64,000 nucleotides of DNA. Source: Stereum hirsutum FP-91666 SS1. Taxonomy: Eukaryota > Basidiomycota > Agaricomycetes > Russulales > Stereaceae. The position numbers were made by a program, and so were the translations under genes. The stretch covers positions 2,569,013-2,633,012 of the forward strand of contig NW_006763134.1 of NCBI RefSeq assembly GCF_000264905.1, given 5' to 3'. Below are positions 1 to 10,700 of this stretch, piece after piece; the first letter of the stretch is position 1; each line of letters begins with the position of its first letter. The notes under the pieces were generated by a model, which saw only the letters and a program-made list of their open reading frames with translations, ran no database searches and was not told the DNA's origin.

Positions 1-674
1 GCCCTGAATGTCGAAGGACAGTCTCTGTAGAAACGTACTACCCCGACCTTCGCAGGAACAATGTTTGTTGTCTCATTCTTTTCGTCTGCAGGAATCGGTC
101 TCATTCTGATATTGATTGTTATCATAGGAATTGGAGTCTCTTGATGTCAGGTGCAAGCGGGAGAATTGCGCATTCCTAGGAGAACGGAGGGAGTTGGTGG
201 AGCATTGGAGGACCAGTTGTCCTGAGATGCCATACTCTGACGATGAGGATAGCGATATCGAGTATGAGGTTAAGGAGAAGAAAAGTAGTGCGCTCTATGT
301 TCGACATTTCTAATATTTTTAGATACTGAATAAATGTCTCATTTTGCGATTTAGTCACAATATTCATCAAGACTCTCGACGGCAAGAACATAACATACCG
401 AGATGTCGATATCGAGAGCGCAACAGTCGAGGACATGAAACGACTGGTTGAGGAGCGCCAAGGCATTGAGCCTGATCAGCAACGCCTCATTTGTTTTGGA
501 AAGCAGTTGGAAGATGGCGAACTCTTGAGCGAGTACAATATTCGAGACGGCGTGACGGTACATCTCGGTACGGTTCCTTTTCTCGATCTTATCCTCAATA
601 TTTCATCTGGTGACTGATTGCTTGTTTTTTTATTCCCATGTTCTCGTCTAGTCCTTCGCTTGAGGGGTGGCTGA
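1..674 (+). CDS. RING / zinc-finger protein with C-terminal ubiquitin-like domain (5' partial)
   Basis: Exons 1-62, 128-284, 355-567 and 652-674 join in frame across GT-AG introns of 65, 70 and 84 bp. The window opens inside what looks like the end of a RING finger: a split codon that can be Cys, then PEC-R. A Cys/His cluster follows (C-x4-C, about 13 residues, H, then C), resembling TRAF/SIAH-type fingers, then an acidic linker. The last ~76 residues are a ubiquitin fold: IFIKTLDGK matches the ubiquitin start, [15 protein letters not shown] keeps the Ile44/Gly47/Lys48 region, and the protein stops right after VLRLRGG. The Lys63 position is Asp. By family knowledge a RING recruits E2-ubiquitin, so the product is probably an E3-like protein. 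An exposed terminal GlyGly means the tail could be conjugated or cleaved. The start lies outside the window. Confidence 0.8.
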
Positions 675-1289
675 ATACGAACTCTGGCCACATTAGCCGT
701 TACCACTTGCTTAGCACCTAAAACTCCGACGAGAGAAATCACCATGTATTCTGTGGCAGCATTTTTGTATCATTTCGTTACCTATCTTGATATTGTCAAT
801 CTGAAGTCAATCTTGATATTTCTCGCGGCCACGGCTTTGCCTATGGACCATACCCGTTATCCACCCACCTCGGCCTCGGTATCTTTTCGAAAGATGGAAA
901 GATGCAGTCGCTCTTCATCGTCTACAGTTCTCTTCATCGTCTACAGTTTTGTTGGGTCGATATTTTCGAAAAAAAAGGCGTACAGGGAAGCAAGCCGTAT
1001 GTCGTGGTTAGGGTTGAGTGGCCCAATGCACCAGGCCACGAGGCAGTGGCGTGACTGACGCGAATAGTGTGTCGGGTTAGGGTTTCGGGTGTGTCTCAGC
1101 CTCGCTTTGAACGTGTCGTGGTTCTCCCACATGAGCCAGCCGTAACTATCGATGTTGACTTTCCCTTTTGTCCTCTCGCGTCCACTACAAGCACACTAGC
1201 TACCCTCGCAACTTCCCACAACAATCACTAGTCATCTATAACAGTGAAACATACAGGCCGTAAGGTGTCACTAGCAATCCGTTCACACG
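675..1289. other. Intergenic: 3' flank of UBL gene and displaced promoter DNA
   Basis: I see no convincing gene. There is an exact 19-bp tandem duplication at 911-948 (unit begins CTCTTCATCG). The last part (about 1150-1289) is pyrimidine/CA-rich like a fungal promoter, and was probably the upstream region of the gene at 11615 before the retrotransposon separated them. Confidence 0.5.
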
Positions 1290-1668
1290 TGTCGCGATTC
1301 GGGCTTGCCACCCAGCTTCGCTAGAGCCGGCAGAGCCCGAGCTTCCACTTCCTTTCCGATACCCACTTTCCCACCGCCTGTGGATCGTGGTCCACTTGCC
1401 GTTTTATTATTCTTTAATCGTCTAGTATGTTCTTTTCCTACGTGGATATGTTCTCTATGATTCTATGGCTGTGGGTCACCGGTAGCTTAGGTGGATATAG
1501 ACTGGATGTATATATATGGGCACCTGTAGTTACTGTGGCCCCTCAGCGGGTTAAATTCCCATTTGATTTGTCGAGTTCTCTTACCGTGCGAACATCAAGA
1601 CTTATTCGATAAATCTCATCTTATCTTAATTCGCTCCGTGTGCGTTCCGTCTTAGGCCGAACGTCACA
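1290..1668 (+). repeat. 5' LTR
   Basis: 379 bp with TG...CA ends, matched over its whole length by 11158-11536. It contains a TATA-like run at 1509-1517, so transcription would start at roughly 1540. The short reading frame within it occurs identically in both LTRs and is not a gene. Confidence 0.97.
1509..1517 (+). promoter_or_regulatory. TATA-like box of the LTR promoter
   Basis: TATATATAT inside the 5' LTR, 152 bp upstream of the LTR end; the same sequence is in the 3' LTR. The position suits an LTR promoter, but the start site is not shown by sequence. Confidence 0.4.
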
Positions 1669-1743
1669 TATTTTGAACTCAACAAGCTAAGTTTCTTTTA
1701 TTTCACTTGTCTAAGGACTGATCACCCTTTTACTTGTGAAACC

Positions 1744-4700
1744 ATGGTTGTTACTAGGTCTGGTAAATCCTCGTATGCCAAAGTCCTTCAGGACGGAGGA
1801 TCGGGGTCTGAGAGTAACGACGACTTGAGTGGCGTGGCTCCTGAGCCGACGGGCAGAAGCTCGCCACTTCCACACATTACCGAGTCCGGCTCGGTCATTG
1901 GTTCAGGTGAGTCTACATCGGACGAGAACCGAATGATCGGGGGACTCTTGTCCCTTCCCCAAGACAGGGATCCGGGACTTGCGGGACAAGGTCCCGCAAG
2001 CAACGTGACCCTTAGGGACGAGCTCGTGGGCCTTGTGCCTGCGAGATCGAGATCGCAGCAAGAGGAGGCTGCTAGTGTGTCTTCCGAAAGGGAGATCGAC
2101 GCTGCGCGCGCGGATTCTCCGAATCCTGCTGCTGCGACGCACGCGGGTACTATGTACCCTGCGTATGCGAAGGGGACTGAGTCTGTGAACTCAGAGGACT
2201 TGGGGATGAAGGGAGAGGTGAAGTCCGAGGGCGGGAGGATGCCTGGAAGCTTCGCAACTCCGAGCGATAAGGGCTTCGTTAAGCCTAAGTCGCCTGTACG
2301 CGCCAGTAAACGTAGCCCTAGTCAGCCTGAGGTCTCGGGGCCTCAATTCTTTAAAGCAAATATATTAGACGTCGACCCCGTAGACAAGACTGAAATTGCT
2401 GGTCGCTGGTGTGATCTCGACGAGAACGGCATTGGAGAACTGCCTGTCGAGTGGGTAGAACGTGCAAGTGAGCGGTGGAGCCCGATCAGGAACGAGATCA
2501 TCTCCGATCTGAATCTTGAGGCAGGGAAGCGCCGGGATCGAAGCACACCTCGAAAGAAAGCCAAGAAGTCGACTCAACACAAGAAAGACTCCAGTTTTGT
2601 CTCAAGCAAGGTTTTCGCGAGCCGGAATGACCTAAATAACCTGCATGTATCAATGGGGGTTATCGAGGAAGAACCGGTAATGAAGTCCAAAGGCAAGGGC
2701 AAAGAAAGAGCCGTAGAGTCCGAAGAAGAACTCGGCGATTCCGACAAGGAAAACATCCCTCCCGGATACGATTTCGAGGAGAGCGATCTGCGAAGGGCCC
2801 AGATCAAAGCAGATCGCGTGTTTGCTCTCCGGATGCAAAAAGAGCTCGAACGATACCATGCAGAGCGTCCGGAAAACCAGCCCGTAGGTAGAGACGATCT
2901 GAGACAACCAGATATCCAGACGGGAGATGTTGAGCGACCAGTGCATGTCCCGATCAATGAGAACAGAGGACGTTCTCAGTTCCGGACACAGTTTGTGAAT
3001 GCTGAAGCTGGCCCGAGTGGTCATGTTCACTCGTCTATGAACCCGAGCAGTGATCCGTCGAGTAGTAGCTTCTCGAGTTCATCTGGCAGCCGAGGGTCTA
3101 GTCCTGATGATTCGGATAGCACCTATAGAGGGTCGGATCGCGATTCGTCAAGTTCAGAGTTTGATCCGTCGACGGAAGGAGATTCCACAACGGAAGACTC
3201 ATCGGATGAAGGATCAGAGACTTCATCGGATCCGAAAGCGGATAAGCGCAAGCGGCAAAAGAAGCGCAAAGACGAACTGAAGAGTCGCAAGAAACATAAG
3301 CGCAAGTCCGGACATCACGGAAGGTCTAAGAGTTCCTCCAAGCGTGCAAAGAGGGACAAGGCCGCGAAGCTAGGAAAGACAGTGAGTGCTTCAGCTCAGA
3401 TACCAAGGAATACAGGGTTAGGCAGAACTCTGGGGACCAAAGACAAGAAGCGGAACAATCGAGACAAGAAGAAAAGGAGCAAGCGACGCAAAAGCAAGCA
3501 TCTTGACTCATCCTCTTCGGATTCCGGTTCTGAATCTGAATTTATGGATCTGTTCCCCTCCGAGCCTGAGAGTGTATACTCGTCGGATTCTACAGATACC
3601 AAGACTAGGAAGCGAGCGGCTAAGCGGAAGTACAAACGCAAGTTAGCCATCGCTAAACGGGCTTCGGAATATTACAAGGTCGCTCCGAAAGAATACGACG
3701 GGTCGCCGAATATGTACGAGTTCGAGAAATGGTCTCGAGACATCAAACGTTGGATTAAGGGGTCAGGTATGAAAATGAAGCATATATTACCCTTAATCGG
3801 ACAATACATGAAAGGCAGGGCTTACAAGTGGTACGAACGCGAGGTGGTGAATGGCCGGAGAACTTTCACAAAGACTGAATTTTTCTCTGCGTTGTTTGAC
3901 CATGTGTTTCCGCCAGATTTCCGAACGGAACAGCGCGACAAGTTTGAGAACACTCACCAAGGGAACTGGGAGATCCGCGACTTTATTCAGCGGCTACAGG
4001 ACATCGCGAGTACCATTGGCGATGTGTCCGAGCGTGAGATTGTACGCCAAGCATGGAGGCGTAGCCAGGTCTACGTTCGTACATATTTGACGAAGCGAGG
4101 ATTCGACGTCGAGCGTATCTCTCTTGAGCAGTTCTCCAAGTACGCGCAGCGAGCGGAGCGGACAGAGAAGTTGTTGGCTAAGGAAAACAAGGGCGAGCGA
4201 TCGCAGAGGACAAGGCCTAGCACTGATCGGAGGAATGAGGGCCGAAATGGAGGGCGTAACAACGATTCTGGGAGAAAGGACAAGCCAACTCCGCAAGGAC
4301 AGGCGAGTTCGACCTCTGGGAAGCGTCCGAACAACTTTCAGAATAAGACCAGAAACCAGAACGACCGGGAGCACAGGCCTAAGTTCCAGCCGAAGCCTAA
4401 GCTAGACAAGGAGACGAGACAGCGGTACATGAAAGAGAACCGGTGCTTCAAGTGCAGCAAGGAAGGTCACAATGCGAAAGACTGCCCAGATAGTAAGGTT
4501 ACCAACGCAGTTCTGAACCTAGACGAAGACGCAATCGAGAAGGCAGCCAAAGAACGGGCAGCCGAGCGTCGAAGTAAGGTAAAGGCAGCTGAAGACATGG
4601 GAGTGGCGAGTACATCCTTAGCCGGTGTGGTAAATCTTGATGAGTCCGAAGAAATCCGGTCTCTCAAGAAACGGCTGTGGAAAGACAGCGTACATCAGCG

Positions 4701-7700
4701 TCTGCGTGGAGTCATACCGCTACCTTTTGATGACATGCGTGAGGGAACTCGTCCTTGTGCATGGAACGACCCTGAGCGATTTGTAGTCCAGGAACTTGAC
4801 GATGACATCGTTCCTACGGGACTCATACATGTCCAGGACCGTCATTGCAATGTAATCTTTGATGTTCCCGGATTTTTATTCCGGAAACAAACGTTTGATT
4901 TAGCGCATTGGCTGCATGAGAAGATGAGACCTCACCTGGATGATATCTGGGATGCTAGGGAACATTCTCAGCCTGTACCAGTGAAAGTCGCAGATGAGGA
5001 TCCCGACTATGATCGGAATTATCTAGTTCAAGCAGATAATGGATGGACGTACGATGCGCGCGGTCACCACGTAATGAGATTCCGTCACTATACCGGAGAA
5101 CTTCTTGAATTCGACTGCGAGAATGCCGAGCAGGAAGCACTGGGGAAGTGGTATGAATCCAGCAATTGTGGTGGGCCTTGTTGTAACCGGACTGGTGGTA
5201 TTAAGCATGATTTACTTCGATGCACGGAAGACGTCATCAACTACGTACCTCCAGCGATGGTAGAGTGGTATACCGGCGAAAAGCATCCTGATCTCGAAGA
5301 GATTCGACATCTTTATGCTGTATACCTTCGCCGGCAGCAGGGACTTCCAATACAGGAAGGCGAGGACTCAGGCTTACCTCCGGGTGAACTACCACATAAT
5401 CCCGACTCCGCTTTCGATGCGGATGCTGAGGAATACCTGCAATATGTGATCGCTCATGGGACTCAGCATTATAAGGGACCGTTTAAACGATCCATTCCGC
5501 GTAGCCCAACACCTATTCCGTGCCGTGGGCTAAGCGGTGGCTGCAGTGGCTGCGAGGACCTTGGTTCAGTCTCCGACGACGGTGGCGTGGGAAACGTCCC
5601 GGACTTGGAATCTGTGCCGGACTCGGAGCTCGATGAGGTCGAACGGATGCTTAGCGTCGTCGATACTGAGGACGATGCTGAGGACATGAACGTAACTATT
5701 GCTGAGGATGATGTAGAACACCATCCTGGGCGTACGGAGTCGGATCTCAGTGAGCTCCGGGGCCTGCGTGATTTTTGGCGTCTGGTTCAGGCATGGACAC
5801 TTTCTTCAGAAGACGGCTTGTCAGAATCCAGTGGCGAAGATGGGTATTACACTTGTGAGTCGCCATGGGAGGATGATGAACCTGTCGTTTTCTATGTAGG
5901 AGCTGTTACTGCAGAGAAACCGAAGGCGAAGAAAGGAAAGTCTGTACGAAACAAGGCTGACCTTAACTCTTTGGAGCACACTTCGTTGCGCGTGAAAGAT
6001 CCTTCGCGGAAGGTACCTAGGCCTATAATTGTTAATGTGCGTGTCAATGGTGAGTCTGCTAGGGCTTTGATTGATACTGGATCAATGGCTGACTTTATCT
6101 CGTCAACATTGGTTGACCAGCTGAAGATCAAGACCACTGCACTCGACAAGCAATTGCCGGTGCAGATGGCAGTGTCGGGATCGAGGGCTAAACTGAATTT
6201 TGGCTGTCAAGTACGGTTTCAGTATCAAAACATTAATTGTATGAAGCGGTTTGATGTAGCAAACCTGCATAATTATGACTTAATACTTGGAACACCGTTC
6301 TTTTATCAACACAAGGTACTAGCCGGACTGAACCCAGCACAAGTGTCTATTGGCTCGAGTGTGCCTCTAGATATTAGTGGACCAAACGTGCTTACAGTCG
6401 AAAGCGATGCTGTTGAAGTCCTCGAAGATGAGCTTGAGCGGCGGAGGGCAGAATTACGTGCCTATGCGAAGCCGATCTGCAAAGGAGCAGAGGATACACC
6501 TCTACCTCCATTCCGGGCGATTAATCATCGTATACCATTGAAGGACGAATCGAAGATCTATGCCTATAGGCCGTCTCGGTGTCCGGAGCCTCTGAAACCG
6601 CTCTGGAGAGAGAAGAAAGATGCTTACTTGAAATCGGGACGATGGGTGGTCGCGAGTGGCACAAACTCAATGCCTATGTTGATCTTTAAGAAACCGGACA
6701 AAGGAGATGGTGTGCTTCGGATGCGTAATGCTATTGATGCTCGTGAACGGAATGCCAACACTGTCAAGATGGCATCACCGTTACCGGACATTGAGACCAT
6801 CCTGCGAAATGTTGCATCACATCTGTTCTGGTCGTTAGTGGATGGGAAAGACGCTTATGAGCAGATCCGCATTATTCTGGAGGATATTCATAAGACACTG
6901 TTCAATACTCCCGATGGCACAATGGTCAGTAATGTATTGCAGATCGGGGATTGTAATGGCGGGGCGACGTACCAAGCTCTGATGAACCATATTTTTGCAC
7001 CATACATTGGGGTATTCATGGATGTGTACCTAGATGATATTGTGATTTACTCGGACACTGTTGAAGATCATGTCAAGCATGTCAAGGCAGTCATCAATAT
7101 TCTAAAAAGGGAGCAACTGTTTTTGAGCGAACACAAACTAAACTTCTTTGTGAAGCGGCTCAAACTTCTTGGGCATGTTATTGATGAGCGTGGCATTGCG
7201 ATGGACCCGGATAAAGTTGATTCCATCGTGAACTGGAAGGTGCCTACGAACAAGGATCTTGTCGCGTCCTTCATAGGCGCAGTCGGATTTTTAGCGCCGG
7301 GATGCGAAGGCATCCGGATTCCTATGGCTAAACTCAGTGAAGTGGCTGCTAAGAACTCGCGATGGCATTGGGGAGCTACGGAGCAGCGGGCATTTGACGA
7401 GGTAAGGCAGAGGGTGCATGCATGGCGAAATGAGCGCCGTGTCCCTCCTAATTATTCGCCGGGCGCTCCTCCGTTGAACTTAATCACTGATGCTTCACAC
7501 ACCGGCGCCAGTGGCGTGCTCAGTCAGGGAGAGGACTGGAGAACGGCTCCGGTTATTGCTTTCTGGTCCGGGAAATTTACGACTACGCAGCAGAATTACC
7601 CTGTGCATGAACAAGAACTGCTTGCAGTGGTCGAGTCGATGAAACGCTTCAAGCACTTGCTCCAGGGCGCGCATTTCCGGGTATTCACGGATCATAAGAG

Positions 7701-10700
7701 TCTTGAATGCCTGCAGACGCAGCGTACGTTGTCTCCTCGTCAGGCCCGCTGGCTCGAGCTGCTGCATGACTTCGACTTTGAAGTGACACATATTCCCGGT
7801 GTTGATAATGTCTTGGCTGATGCACTTTCGCGGATATACTCTAACGAGCAGCCAGGTGTAATCCGAGCTACTTCCGAATATATTCAGCCTCTGGACGAGG
7901 ACGATGTGGCTTTGCCTCGGCTGGAGGGTCTGCTTACGGCTCCTATCCTTGTGGGGGACGAGGTGCGCGCGCGATCATCTGTTCAAACTGAAGATCTGTT
8001 GATGGAGCTGGGCGGGGTTCGTCTCGGCACAGATGCGGGGTACGCAGGTGAGATCCCGCGATCGGCGGGGTATGCTGGGCTTCCAAAGCGGGTTAAACTT
8101 AAGGTTTCTGCCCCGGCGCAAACCTTGGAGGGCGTGAGGTCCTCGGAACCCGCATCGTATCCGACTTCAAAAGTCACTAATGCGAGTCCACTCGAACCCA
8201 TTGCTGAGGAACAAGAAGATACTGAACCTCTGTTGTCTGCTGAGGAGATTAATCGCGCTCCAGAACAGGACGTGTTACGCGATGATGAGGAACCGGCGGG
8301 CCTCAGTGAAGACATCATGAACAGCATTGGTCCGAAGCTCACAGATGTAATTGCTTCCGGACATCCCGGGATCGAGATTCCGAAGATCATCAGGGGCAAA
8401 TATGCTGAAGACAGATTCTTCCATGACGTCGTCGAAAACCCAGGAAGGTTCGGGAACTTTGAAGTTTCAGATGGATTGGTTTTCATCAGGAATTCAGATC
8501 GCCGGATTCTGTGCATTCCCGATGTGAAGGTCGGCGAACGCAGTGTCAAGGAAATTATCATCAAACATGCACACTCGTTGCTCGCCCACTTAGGTCCTCA
8601 AAAGACGATTTGCTATCTTAAGGACAATGTCTGGTGGAAAGATCTCGTTGCGGATGTCAAAGCGTACTGCGAGACGTGCTCAACATGCCACACGGGGAAA
8701 TCTCGGCACACGAAGCCGTATGGATATTTGCATCCCTTGGAAGTTCCAACGCGTCCCTGGGAGTCGATTGGAATCGACTTCGTCGGACCGTTGCCCGAAT
8801 CGAAGACGGTTAACGGATCGTTCAATTATCTCATGGTAGTTATCGACCATTTGACTAGTATGGTTCACCTGGTGCCAATGCGCACGACGTACAAGGCCAA
8901 GGAAGTCGCAGAGCTTGTATTTAATCATATTTACAAGCTCCATGGTATCCCCAACGTAATTGTAAGCGACCGGGACAGCTACTTCACTAGTATATTCTGG
9001 CAGACCTTGAATAAACTGATTGGCGCGGAATTAAGAATGTCCACTGCTTATCATCCTGAAAGTGACGGGGCCACAGAACGGGCGAATCAAACTGTCGTTC
9101 AGATGATAAGGCAATGCATTAACGAGCCGACTCAACGGGACTGGGCCCAGAAGCTTCCGGCCGTGGAATTTGCGATTAACTCTGCCCGATCTGAGACAAC
9201 GGGCTACACGCCGTTCTTTCTCAATTCAGGACAGATGCCTAGATCGATGATCTGGGACTCAGAATGCGAGTATCCTGGCGTTCGTGTATTCGCACAGCGA
9301 ATCCAGGATGCTCTGATGTCAGCTCACGATGCCATACTTGAGCGGCGGGTGAAGCAAACCAAGCAGGCAAATAAACATCGGCGAGAATCACCTTTCGCCG
9401 AAGGCGACCTTGTGTACGTTTCTACGAAGAATCTCACGTTGCCAAAGGGGCGAGCGCGTAAATTGGCTCCTAAGTTTATCGGACCATTCAAGATCTTGAA
9501 AGCTTATGGCAATGATTCCTTCAAGATTAAGCTTCCTGCCGAGTTAAGACAGCGGGGCATTCACGATGGATTCCATGCGAGTCTACTCCGAATTCATGTC
9601 CCCAATGATGACCGGCGCTTCCCTGGCAGACAGTTGCACCAGATCAAGGGCTTTGGGAAGACGGCACAATGGGCTGTTCAGAAAATATTGTCACACCGTG
9701 GCAATGCGAAGCAGGCCTATTTCGAAATTGAATGGACAACAGGCGACCGAACCTGGCTTCCTTACCACGAGGTACAACACTTGCCGTTTCTAGCCGAATA
9801 TTTGGAGGCTTTGGACATAAGCGATATCTCTAAACTAAAGGGCTCAAGTCTGCAAGAAATACCGACGCCAGAGACCAGTTTATTGCGAAGTAAGGAGAAT
9901 ATCAAACCTCTCGAACATTCGAGCAGGAGAGAGAATAATCCAGGTTATGTGGAAGCAGCTGCAATGAGTATAAAAGATTCGGAGGGCGAGTTAATTTCGA
10001 CTCACCAAATCATCCCCAATCACTCAATTGCCAGATTCTCTCGAGAACTATCCTCTGCCGTCATCATGAGCGCTGCTACTCACCCGTCTAACGCTGCTGG
10101 TGTCCAGTCTCCCCCAGGCAACCCTTCTCCTGCCGTTATGTCTATCCTTCGCGCGTTCAGCGATGGCATCCCCGGCAATCAAGGGACTCAGCCTCCGGCG
10201 TTCTACGACGAGTGGTCCATGTTCTTCCAATACGACCCCGCCAATCGTCTCCAGTTCCGTCCTGATGGACCGTTCATTCGCACCCAGACCAACACTGGCG
10301 ATTTCGTCTATTCTTGGAACCCTGCGCTTCGCCCCGATATGGCTCCGCCTGCCCAGCAGGTCGCGACGTCACTCGCAATGGTGCCTTACGGTTACGCTGC
10401 CCACGGCCAAGTCGTTCCGATCCAGGATCGGCTCGCCGAGCTCATGCTCGCCGAGAAGCAGGCTCAGGTGGACAGAGGTTCGTTCGACTTACAAGTTAGA
10501 CCCTCCGATTCTTTGTTGACATTTTATTCGGATGGTCTGACTGCTTGCTTACAGAACGTGCTCAGACTCGTAATCTTGCCGCCCAAGCCGAACTCACGTT
10601 TGCCAGCGCACGCCGTGTACGAAACAACCGAGGGAGTGTTCCTCGCTTCGGGTCAGTCGGAGGTTTTCCGCGAGGGAAACCTGCTTTCGGTTGGAACAAG

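Noticed and set aside
744..1058. 104-codon plus-strand frame after the UBL gene
   Set aside because: Contains the 19-bp tandem duplication, no motifs, no splice support; probably 3' untranslated or intergenic DNA.
1427..1612. 61-codon frame in the 5' LTR (same at 11295-11480)
   Set aside because: Present identically in both LTRs and without protein-like features; a by-product of LTR sequence.
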